A stretch of 6,428 nt of DNA from Bacteroidales bacterium UBA3856. Lineage in GTDB: Bacteria; Bacteroidota; Bacteroidia; Bacteroidales; UBA932. The DNA lies in NCBI GenBank assembly GCA_002392525.1, contig DGHE01000029.1, forward strand, positions 1 through 6,428, given 5' to 3'. The stretch's first letter is position 1, and each line of letters opens with the position of its first letter. Positions 1 through 6,428 of the stretch are shown piece by piece. The notes under the pieces are model-generated. The model ran no database searches. It was given only the letters and a program-made list of their open reading frames with translations, and had not been told where the DNA came from. A program made the position numbers and the translations under genes.

Positions 1-621
1 AATATGGCCGAGGATACGTACGAAGATTCCGTGGACGTGCTGGATATGCTCAAGACCAACCTGGAGAAGATTGAGCAGCACGGCATCTCCACCACGCGCA
101 CTCTGAAGGCCATGGAAGAGATGCTCAAGGAACGCTCCCAGAAGTTCGAATCCACAGATCTCTGCCAGTTGTGCCAGCAGTGCCTGGATAAGTTCAGGAA
201 TTACTTCCCGGACGATATCGCCCGCCTCGGCGTCCAGGTGGAACTGGACAGGCCGGACACGCCCGTCATGTGGAATGTAGTGCCGGAACTGATGGGCAAG
301 TCCATATCGTACATGCTTTCCAACAGCATGTATGCCGTCAGGAAAAAGGCCGACAAACTGGGCGGGTACAATCCGGTTGTCAAGGTCACCATCCTCCAGG
401 AAGCCGGCAGCATCCTCCTCAAGATTTATGATAACGGAATCGGCATTGAAGAGAGCATCCAGGACAAGATTTTCGATCCTTTCTTCACGACCAAACCTAC
501 GGCCGAGGCCCCTGGCGTGGGTCTTTATCTGTGCCAGCAGATCATGCATGACTGCGGCGGTAATATTACGGTTACTTCCGTGAAGGATGAATATACAGAA
601 TTTGTAATTAAATTGGCTTAA
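1..621 (+). CDS. Histidine kinase, C-terminal part (5' end outside window)
   Basis: This is the C-terminal part of a two-component histidine kinase; the frame is open to the left edge. The Met at base 4 is probably internal. Alignment with the downstream paralogue matches NLEKIEQHG here to NLAKIEEHG at its residues 88-96, which puts the phospho-accepting His about 100 bases before the window. Numbering from the Met at base 4, residues 1-50 are helical dimerization-domain remnant. The GHKL ATPase domain follows, with an N-box at about 101-112 (Asn107), a G1 box DNGIGI at 143-148, an F-box FDPFFTTKP at 157-165 and a G2 box around 169-174. The G2 box reads A-P-G-V-G-L, losing the usual first Gly of GTGLG, so ATP binding may be altered. 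No membrane segment is visible in this part. The next kinase starts 10 bases downstream. The kinase-type ATPase assignment is firm; the sensor input and signal are unknown. Confidence 0.88.
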   Translation, partial: NMAEDTYEDSVDVLDMLKTNLEKIEQHGISTTRTLKAMEEMLKERSQKFESTDLCQLCQQCLDKFRNYFPDDIARLGVQVELDRPDTPVMWNVVPELMGKSISYMLSNSMYAVRKKADKLGGYNPVVKVTILQEAGSILLKIYDNGIGIEESIQDKIFDPFFTTKPTAEAPGVGLYLCQQIMHDCGGNITVTSVKDEYTEFVIKLA

Positions 622-631
622 GATAACTCTT

Positions 632-1483
632 ATGATGGAAGAAGAAAGCCTGAAGCAGCAGGTGGAATATCTGCAACAGCAGTTGCATAAGCAGGAGAAG
701 ATGGCCTCCCTGGGCCTTCTCAGCGCCGGTATTGCCCATGAAGTCCAGAATCCGCTGAACTTTGTCATCAACTTCAGCAAGATGTCGGTCAAACTTCTGG
801 AAGACCTTCAGGATGTTCTGGACGGTTGTTCCGGCCAGTTGGGTGAGGACGATGCCGCCGACCTCGAAGACATCTCCGCCGACCTCAAGGAGAATCTGGC
901 CAAGATCGAGGAACACGGAGAACGCGCCATCAGCATTATCCGGGGCATCCTTCTCCTTAGCCGCGGCAAGGCGGGGGAGAAGCTGCCTACCGACATCGGC
1001 CAGCTGGTGCACGAATATGTGTGGCTCAGCTATCATGCCATGCGCGCCAACGACAAGACCTTCAATCTTACCATCCGGGAAGACATTCAGGAGAACCTGC
1101 CCAAGTTCATGGTCATTCCGCAGGACCTGAGCCGGGCTGTCCTCAATGTGATGAACAACGCCTGCTACACGGTCCGGGAAAGGGCCGGGGTGGAAGGCTC
1201 CGCCTATCATCCGACGATTGAGGTGAAGGTGTCGTATGCTCCGGGAGAGGAAGAGGTTCGCATCGATATCTCCGACAACGGAATGGGCATGTCCCCCGAT
1301 GTGAAGGAGCGCTTGTTTGAAGTGTTCTTCACAACCAAGCCTGCCGGTCAGGGAACGGGGCTCGGCATGAGCATCACCCGCGACATCATTGTCAAAAACC
1401 ATGGCGGACGGCTGCTCTTTGAGTCCGAACCCAATGTGGGCAGCACCTTCACGTTTATCATTCCCGTAAAGCCTGTAAAATGA
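632..1483 (+). CDS. Soluble sensor histidine kinase
   Basis: This is a complete 283-residue histidine kinase that would autophosphorylate on His and pass phosphate to a response regulator, none of which is encoded here. Residues 3-25 form a short Gln/Leu-rich coiled-coil-like helix. The H-box AGIAHEVQNPLNF spans 32-44, with His36 the likely phosphorylation site; Glu37 and Asn40 fit the ExxN pattern linked to phosphatase activity in HisKA kinases. The dimerization helices run to about 112. The ATPase domain has an N-box at about 169-180 (Asn176), G1 DNGMGM at 215-220, an F-box FFTTKP at 232-237 and G2 GTGLGM at 241-246, all intact. There is no signal peptide, membrane segment, PAS or GAF domain, so it is cytoplasmic and probably gets its input from a partner. 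The start at 632 is followed at once by a second ATG (635); either could serve. Its stop overlaps the receptor start, suggesting translational coupling. Confidence 0.93.
   Translation: MMEEESLKQQVEYLQQQLHKQEKMASLGLLSAGIAHEVQNPLNFVINFSKMSVKLLEDLQDVLDGCSGQLGEDDAADLEDISADLKENLAKIEEHGERAISIIRGILLLSRGKAGEKLPTDIGQLVHEYVWLSYHAMRANDKTFNLTIREDIQENLPKFMVIPQDLSRAVLNVMNNACYTVRERAGVEGSAYHPTIEVKVSYAPGEEEVRIDISDNGMGMSPDVKERLFEVFFTTKPAGQGTGLGMSITRDIIVKNHGGRLLFESEPNVGSTFTFIIPVKPVK
1480..1483 (+). other. ATGA stop-start overlap (kinase to receptor)
   Basis: The receptor ATG (1480-1482) overlaps the kinase TGA (1481-1483) in a four-base ATGA. There is no room for a separate promoter between the genes, so the two are read from one transcript, and coupled translation is likely. 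Confidence 0.85.
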
Positions 1484-3828
1484 GTATCAGAAGATACATA
1501 CTCGCGCTCGGGGCCCTTGTCATCACGCTTTCTGCGTATGCCCAGGAAGAGGTCCGTCTGTTCGAGGAGGCCCAGGAGGCCTATGAGCTCGGCTGGTTTG
1601 AAAAGGCCGATTCCCTCCTGAGCGGACATGAGAACAGTTTCCGCGGAGAAACCCGGATGGGTGTGCTCCGGCTTCTTGCGCTATGTAACCTGAATATGGA
1701 CCGGCCGGAGGTGGCGCAGACGTGGGTGTCCAAGCTGCTGGCCCAGGACCCCTATTACAGACCCTACAACGACTTTCCGCGCTTTACCGAGATGGTCAAC
1801 CGCATCAAGGCCGGTAAGTCGGCCACCATCACCACGGCTTCCCGGCAGGCCGAGTCCATTGAGGAAGCGCCCGTCCCGGTGACGCTCATCACGGAGGAGA
1901 TGATCCGGCGCGTAGGAGCCAGAACCCTCAAGGAGGCCCTTGTCGCATACGTTCCCGGCATGACGGACGTCGCTGCCAATGAGGAAATGAATGTGGCCAT
2001 GCGCGGTATCTATTCCTCCGGTCAGGAGAAGATTCTCATCATGCTGGATGGCCATCGGCTTAACAGCTATTCCACCAATGCGGCCAGCCCCGACTTTTCC
2101 ATCAGCCTGGAAAAGGTGAAGCAGATTGAGGTGTTGCGAGGCCCTGCGTCGTCCCTGTACGGTGGCGTGGCTCTCACCGGTGTGGTGAACGTCATTACGA
2201 AGGAAGGGTCGGACGTGGACGGAATCATGGCGAAGGTCTCCGGCGGCAGTTACGGGACGGTCCGCGGGGACCTTCTCTTTGGCAAACGCTATCTTTCCCT
2301 GGATGTGCTGGGATGGGCCAGTATCTATCACTCCGACGGTGAGAAGGTTCATTTGGGAGCCACGCCGGAGGAACAGCCGTACTCCGTGATGCCCGCAGAG
2401 GGAGACCTCATCATTGGCGGATACAACAGGAAACCTTCCTACGATCTGGGCGTGTCCCTGAAGTGGGAAAAGATGCATCTTCTCTATAACCGCCGTTTTG
2501 CCAAGACGGTGGCGCCCGTGTCGCTCAGCTACTTCTTTACTCCGTATGAGTATAGCCAGTACCGGCTCCTTAGCGGCAACGCCCCCGGCTATGCCATCAC
2601 TTCCCAGCATGCAGAGATTGGCTACTCAGACAGCAAAGGCAGTTTTGCCTGGCAGGTTACGGCCAGTTTTGACTCGCAGGACCAGCAGCGGTATCAGATT
2701 GACGGTGATATTCCCGAAGTAGGTGTCAACGACGTGTACCCGAACGGGGTAGATGGCGTTGTCCTCAAACTCTATGACGATGTGTTCCAGAGCGTAAACT
2801 GGAATGAATATACCTACGGCGTGGCCGCTCAGGGAAGCTACAACTACTCCTTCGGTGGCGGTCATTCCGGCGTCGTGATGGCAGGTGGCCACCTTAACCG
2901 CTTTACCCTGGCCGATGCCAGTTATCTGGAGGGAATCAATTATGACCTTATCCTAAAGACCTACAACGATACCAAGATCTTGAATGTGGGCAAGGAGCTG
3001 AGTGCCGATGCTTACTTCCAGATCAAGCATACCTGGCGGAATTTTGTACTCAATGGAGGCGTCCGCTACGACTTCAAGCTGCGCTCTACCGGAAAGAAAC
3101 TGCACGTGGTTTCTCCCCGTATTGCCCTCATCTTTTCCCAGCCCAGGTGGAGTGCCAAACTCAGCTATTCCAAGGCCTTTGTGGATGCGCCTTATTTCTA
3201 CCGTAACAACACCCTGGACATCAACTTCGGTGACGATAACCTTTCTCCCGAGTACCTGAATTCCTGGCAGCTGTCGTTCTATAGCGACGGTAAAATTGTG
3301 CCCCGCCTTAAGCTGGAGCTCAACGGCTTCATTAACAAGGCCGACAAGTTTATCATCCAGAGCGAGGTGGGAAACGCCAATGCCGGTAATCTTACCAATG
3401 CCGGTGTGGAGTTCGCTTCTGCCTATTCGTTCTCCCGCTTTTCCGTTGACGGAAACCTTAGCTGGCAGAGCGTGCTGGCCTCGGAAAATTTCGCTATTTT
3501 CAACCGCAGCATCTACAACGTTCCCGATTTCCAGGCCAATCTCACGGCATCCTATGATATTATTTCCGGGCTCAGACTGAGCGCGCACGCGCTTTTCACA
3601 TCGGCCCAGAAGTCGCAGTATGCCCTGCCTGGCGTAGATCCCATTGATATTTCCATCCCTGCACGCATTCTTTTTGACGCAGGCATCTGCTATCGGTTCA
3701 GAAAGTTCGAAGTGGGAATCAATGTGTATAACCTGGCGGGGACTTCTTACATGCAGGGCGGCTCCTCTGTAGCGCCCCTGCAGCAGGCTGGCAGATGGGT
3801 TCTAGGTCATATCAGTTACCAATTTTAA
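1480..3828 (+). CDS. TonB-dependent outer-membrane receptor with TPR-like N-terminal domain
   Basis: This 782-residue outer-membrane receptor would import a ligand into the periplasm using TonB/ExbBD energy. Residues 1-21 are a signal peptide with likely cleavage after AYA (A21/Q22). Residues about 24-110 form a helical TPR-like region (AQEAYELGWFEKADSLL at 31-47, then helices to about 90). It replaces the carboxypeptidase-like domain often seen at this place in Bacteroidota receptors. The plug runs from about 115 to 245: ITTASRQAES near the start, EEMIRRVGARTLKEAL at 139-154, VAMRGIYSSGQEKILIMLDG at 172-191 and IEVLRGPASSLYGG at 216-229. The rest is a 22-strand-type barrel rich in alternating aromatic strands and ending in Phe782, the usual C-terminal beta-signal. 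Size and plug resemble siderophore/colicin-I-type receptors more than SusC, and no SusD follows. The adjacent NRPS-like gene makes a small peptide-like or siderophore-like ligand plausible but unproven. Confidence 0.93.
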   Translation: MSIRRYILALGALVITLSAYAQEEVRLFEEAQEAYELGWFEKADSLLSGHENSFRGETRMGVLRLLALCNLNMDRPEVAQTWVSKLLAQDPYYRPYNDFPRFTEMVNRIKAGKSATITTASRQAESIEEAPVPVTLITEEMIRRVGARTLKEALVAYVPGMTDVAANEEMNVAMRGIYSSGQEKILIMLDGHRLNSYSTNAASPDFSISLEKVKQIEVLRGPASSLYGGVALTGVVNVITKEGSDVDGIMAKVSGGSYGTVRGDLLFGKRYLSLDVLGWASIYHSDGEKVHLGATPEEQPYSVMPAEGDLIIGGYNRKPSYDLGVSLKWEKMHLLYNRRFAKTVAPVSLSYFFTPYEYSQYRLLSGNAPGYAITSQHAEIGYSDSKGSFAWQVTASFDSQDQQRYQIDGDIPEVGVNDVYPNGVDGVVLKLYDDVFQSVNWNEYTYGVAAQGSYNYSFGGGHSGVVMAGGHLNRFTLADASYLEGINYDLILKTYNDTKILNVGKELSADAYFQIKHTWRNFVLNGGVRYDFKLRSTGKKLHVVSPRIALIFSQPRWSAKLSYSKAFVDAPYFYRNNTLDINFGDDNLSPEYLNSWQLSFYSDGKIVPRLKLELNGFINKADKFIIQSEVGNANAGNLTNAGVEFASAYSFSRFSVDGNLSWQSVLASENFAIFNRSIYNVPDFQANLTASYDIISGLRLSAHALFTSAQKSQYALPGVDPIDISIPARILFDAGICYRFRKFEVGINVYNLAGTSYMQGGSSVAPLQQAGRWVLGHISYQF

Positions 3829-3835
3829 AGAATAA

Positions 3836-6289
3836 ATGGATAATTATCGCGCGCTGCTCGCAAAACAGATAGAAGGAATAATTGCGTCTCATCGGGACAA
3901 GGTGGCTTATAGCCTGGGAGACCGGGAGGTTACTTATGCCGAGTTGGATGAAATGGCCAGCCATATCGCATCAGGTGTGGCCAGACGGGTGCTGGACAGT
4001 GCGGCCCCGGACGATGTTCCGGTGCGCATTGGCATTTCCCTCGGTAGGGGAGACCATTTTGTACCTTGTATCCTGGCTGCCGTCAAGCTGGGCTGCTCAT
4101 ACGTTCCCATAGACGTTGTGACGCCTCAGGAACGCATCGATTTCATCTCCCAGGATGCCAGTCTGGCCGTTCTCATTACGGCCGAAAACCTGGCGGAGTT
4201 CTTGGAAAGCCCCCTCATGGAAACGCTTCCGCTACTTTCCAGGGGCGTATCCGAGGCCTATATGATTTACACTTCGGGTACTACCGGACAGCCCAAGGGC
4301 GTCTCGCAGTCTTACCGGACGCTTTACAGCTATATGCTCACGGTGTGCCTCCCGGACAATTTCAATATCAGTGAGAAGTCGGTGGTGCTTCAGTTTGCGA
4401 GCATCAACTTTGACGTGTCGGTGCTGGAAATCTTTGCTGCGCTCTTCTATGGCGGTACACTGGTGATTGCCCAGGAGGAGGAGAAGCATAATCCGCTTCT
4501 TGTGCATCGGCTCATGAAGGAAAAGGGGATTACCTACACGTTTATGCCGCCGTCCCTTCTGGCGGTCTTCCCCGACTACGACTTCCCGGCTATGGATACG
4601 CTGTCGGCCGGAGGAGAGGCCATCCCGCACAGCCTCACCAGCAAGATTGCCGGGAAATACCCCTATCGTTTTGTGAACGGTTACGGCCCCACCGAGAGCA
4701 TCGTTACCACTACGCATGAGATCGAGGGCCCGGACGACTGGAAGAACATCGGCAAGCCGGTTCCCGGCGTCGTCTGTTATGTGGCCGATGAAAGTGGTAA
4801 GCTGGTAGCTCCCGGTGAACAGGGAGAACTGCTCATTGCCGGCATGCAGCTCACCAACGGCTACTGGAACCGCCCGGACCTCAATGCCACGATGTTCTTC
4901 GAGAATCCGTATGAGAAGGTGCATGACGGGATTGACGTTTCCACGCTCTATCACAGTGGAGACCTTGTGACACTGAACGAAGACGGCAGTTTCAATTACA
5001 TCGGCCGAAAAGACTCCCAGATCAAGCTGCACGGTTATCGCATCGAACTGGGGGAGATCTGCACCAAGATTGAGAAACAGGAGGGTGTGCTGCGCGCGTT
5101 TGTGCGCCTGGAAGAGATTGGCGCGGAGAAATACATTGTGGCCTATGTGAGAACCTCGGATGAGGTGAAAAGCCTGGACGGCATCAAGGAAATCCTGTCC
5201 CGCCAGCTGCCTCCTTACATGATGCCCACATTCTGGAACAAGGTAAGGGACTTTCAACTCAATATCAACGGAAAGATTGACAAGACGGCCCTGGTAAACG
5301 AGGCGGTCAATGAAATTGCCATCAATGATACGCCCCTTACGCCCAAGGAGTCACTGCTCATGGAGGCGGTGGCAGGCCTTCTGGGCCTTCCCGGCGTCAA
5401 TGTCAATGCCGACCTCTTCAACGATGTAGGCATTACCTCTCTCCATGTGATGCAACTCACGGTCCAGATGGGAATGTCGGGCTCCCACCTTACGGTGAAC
5501 GACTTCTATACGCTCCGAACCATCCGTCGGATTATGGCGGCCGAGAAACATCCCTTCACCTTCTGGTATGAGGATTCCGGGAAAGATCCGGAGAGGCCGG
5601 TTGTCATTGTGCTGGGCGGTTTTACCAGTTTTTCCTTTATTTTTGAAGACTGGGCCAAAAAGGTCTCGAAGAAGTATGCCATCTTTGCCGTGGAGTCTTA
5701 CCACACCATTACGGATGACAAACTCGTCGATATGGACGGCCTGGTAGACTTGTACATTCCGCTGGTAAAAGAAGTGGTGGAAACCCGTAATGTCGTTTGC
5801 CTCACGGGCTTCTGTGCGGGAGGTGAGCAGGCGCTGGCCCTTGCCATCCGGCTGTACAACGACAAGCCTTACAAGCCGCGTGTAGTGGTGCTGGACGGAG
5901 AACTGGACCGCGATATCAGCCTGCAGGAAGCGGTGAAGCCAGCCTATTTCTTCCCCTTCTACGACGATGTTCGCAACAATGCCCGTGCCGACCTCGACAT
6001 TCACCTCATGGCTACCATGCCCGAGGAAGCTTACAAGGGACCGGTTACATCCATCATTTCCGACATCTACACCGACGAAAGTGCCGTGAGTACGTTCAAG
6101 AAGACCCCCGAAATGATGCAGCGGGAGAAAGAAGAGTTCTTTACCAACGAGGCGCGCTGGAAACGCCGCTATCCGGATTGCGAGCTCATCAAGTCTCCCA
6201 CCAACCACAATGAGTTCCTCATTACCCGGGAGAGCAAGGACTTCATTGCCGATTACTTCCTCCATCATTTCTGTCCGGAGGAAAATTAG
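3836..6289 (+). CDS. Single-module NRPS-like synthetase, A-T-TE, with Cys-type thioesterase
   Basis: The adenylation domain (about 1-495) activates an acid with ATP and shows all core motifs: A1 VTYAEL (32-37), A2 SYVPID (88-93), A3 YTSGTTGQPKG (145-155), A4 FDVS (192-195), A5 NGYGPTE (281-287), A6 GELLIAG (330-336), A7 YHSGDL (372-377), A8 GRKDSQIKLHGYRIELGE (390-407), A9 LPPYMMP (458-464) and A10 NGKIDK (478-483, Lys480). Asp193 sits at the position that binds the substrate amino group in GrsA. A carrier domain follows (about 501-570), with Ser535 in DVGITSL as the phosphopantetheine site. Residues about 586-817 form an alpha/beta-hydrolase thioesterase whose nucleophile elbow GFCAGG (658-663) carries Cys660 instead of Ser. 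Asp687 and His791 complete a plausible triad. There is no condensation or epimerization domain and no signal peptide, so it is cytoplasmic. The gene starts 7 bases after the receptor stop behind an A/T-rich leader. Domain calls are firm; substrate and product are unknown. Confidence 0.93.
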   Translation: MDNYRALLAKQIEGIIASHRDKVAYSLGDREVTYAELDEMASHIASGVARRVLDSAAPDDVPVRIGISLGRGDHFVPCILAAVKLGCSYVPIDVVTPQERIDFISQDASLAVLITAENLAEFLESPLMETLPLLSRGVSEAYMIYTSGTTGQPKGVSQSYRTLYSYMLTVCLPDNFNISEKSVVLQFASINFDVSVLEIFAALFYGGTLVIAQEEEKHNPLLVHRLMKEKGITYTFMPPSLLAVFPDYDFPAMDTLSAGGEAIPHSLTSKIAGKYPYRFVNGYGPTESIVTTTHEIEGPDDWKNIGKPVPGVVCYVADESGKLVAPGEQGELLIAGMQLTNGYWNRPDLNATMFFENPYEKVHDGIDVSTLYHSGDLVTLNEDGSFNYIGRKDSQIKLHGYRIELGEICTKIEKQEGVLRAFVRLEEIGAEKYIVAYVRTSDEVKSLDGIKEILSRQLPPYMMPTFWNKVRDFQLNINGKIDKTALVNEAVNEIAINDTPLTPKESLLMEAVAGLLGLPGVNVNADLFNDVGITSLHVMQLTVQMGMSGSHLTVNDFYTLRTIRRIMAAEKHPFTFWYEDSGKDPERPVVIVLGGFTSFSFIFEDWAKKVSKKYAIFAVESYHTITDDKLVDMDGLVDLYIPLVKEVVETRNVVCLTGFCAGGEQALALAIRLYNDKPYKPRVVVLDGELDRDISLQEAVKPAYFFPFYDDVRNNARADLDIHLMATMPEEAYKGPVTSIISDIYTDESAVSTFKKTPEMMQREKEEFFTNEARWKRRYPDCELIKSPTNHNEFLITRESKDFIADYFLHHFCPEEN

Positions 6290-6300
6290 TGCAATTTTAT

Positions 6301-6331
6301 TTTGCAGTTTCGGGAAAAGATGCTACCTTTG
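6301..6331 (+). promoter_or_regulatory. Bacteroidota-type promoter for the tRNA
   Basis: TTTG at 6301-6304 (-33 element) and TACCTTTG at 6324-6331 (-7 element, exact match to TAnnTTTG) are separated by 19 bases, the arrangement of the Bacteroidota housekeeping sigma factor. Transcription would start at about 6336-6339, a few bases before the tRNA. The promoter begins 11 bases after the synthetase stop, so the tRNA has its own transcription start. Confidence 0.85.
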
Positions 6332-6342
6332 CATTCCCCAAC

Positions 6343-6417
6343 AGGGGCGTAGCTCAGCTGGTTTAGAGCGCTTCAGTCACATTGAAGAGGTCATCGGTTC
6401 GAATCCGATCGTCCCTA
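6343..6417 (+). tRNA. tRNA-Val (anticodon CAC)
   Basis: This 75-base tRNA would decode GUG as valine. The cloverleaf folds fully. The acceptor stem pairs 6343-6349 with 6410-6416 (A-U first pair, one G-U). The D-stem is GCTC (6352-6355) with GAGC (6366-6369). The anticodon stem is CTTCA (6371-6375) with TGAAG (6383-6387). The T-stem is ATCGG (6393-6397) with CCGAT (6405-6409), around the loop TTCGAAT. U33 is 6377 and the anticodon CAC is 6378-6380. The discriminator base A6417 and anticodon positions 35-36 (A, C) agree with valine identity. CTC follows instead of an encoded CCA, so the tail must be added by CCA transferase. The 32/38 positions are G and U, which is slightly unusual. Confidence 0.9.
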
Positions 6418-6428
6418 CTCCCAAGAGA

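Noticed and set aside
608..1402. Long antisense open frame opposite the second kinase
   Set aside because: Its translation has no recognisable motif and mirrors the well-supported kinase on the + strand. It arises from codon bias in a G+C-rich gene.
1681..2610. Long antisense open frame opposite the TonB receptor
   Set aside because: It lies fully within the receptor plug and barrel coding region, has no family features, and is explained as a shadow of the + strand gene. The same holds for the minus-strand frame at 2953-3588.
4232..5257. Long antisense open frame opposite the adenylation domain
   Set aside because: It sits opposite core motifs A3-A9 of a clear enzyme and shows no domain of its own. 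The minus-strand frame at 5351-6268, opposite the carrier and thioesterase domains, is rejected for the same reason.
6290..6306. Inverted repeat TGCAA / TTGCA after the synthetase stop, as a terminator
   Set aside because: The stem is only five base pairs, A/T-rich, has no following T-run and overlaps the -33 element of the tRNA promoter. No convincing intrinsic terminator for the operon is visible.
6336..6347. CCCC/GGGG hairpin joining the tRNA leader to the acceptor stem
   Set aside because: Four pairs around a four-base loop could form briefly but would compete with the stable acceptor stem, and there is no sign that it is a regulatory structure.
6376..6378. Reading the anticodon as GTC (tRNA-Asp)
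   Set aside because: Shifting the loop would put A at position 33 and break the five-pair CTTCA/TGAAG stem. With U33 at 6377 the anticodon is CAC.
6343..6428. tRNA as an integration site for a mobile island carrying the operon
   Set aside because: The operon lies on the 5' side of the tRNA, no integrase gene is present, and no repeat of the tRNA 3' end was seen elsewhere in the window.

Overview
The window looks like a chromosomal segment of a Bacteroidota (probably Bacteroidales) genome with fairly high G+C for that phylum. Three things point there. A near-perfect Bacteroidota promoter (TTTG, 19 bases, TAnnTTTG) precedes the tRNA. The gene starts follow A/T-rich leaders or direct overlaps, with no clear Shine-Dalgarno sequence. 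The kinase H-box (AHEVQNPLNF) is of a type common in this phylum. The genus cannot be told from the sequence.

Layout: four genes lie head to tail on the + strand and are packed like an operon. (1) Bases 1-621 are the 3' part of a histidine-kinase-type protein cut by the window edge. (2) Bases 632-1483 are a complete 283-residue soluble histidine kinase, a tandem paralogue of the first. (3) Bases 1480-3828 are a TonB-dependent outer-membrane receptor with a TPR-like N-terminal extension; its start overlaps the kinase stop as ATGA. (4) Bases 3836-6289 are an 817-residue single-module NRPS-like enzyme with adenylation, carrier and thioesterase domains (A-T-TE), starting 7 bases after the receptor. 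A separate unit follows: a strong promoter (6301-6331) and a tRNA-Val with anticodon CAC (6343-6417). No intergenic gap exceeds about 60 bases.

Inferred function: the synthetase would activate an amino acid or related acid, load it on its own carrier domain and release a small product through a thioesterase whose nucleophile is cysteine (GFCAGG) rather than serine. The receptor would import a ligand, possibly that product or a complex of it, across the outer membrane. The two cytoplasmic kinases would sense a related state. No condensation domain, MbtH protein, phosphopantetheinyl transferase, exporter or response regulator lies in the window, so partners must be elsewhere. The most interesting points are the Cys-type thioesterase on a condensation-less module and the pairing of this mini-NRPS with a TonB receptor and a duplicated soluble kinase.
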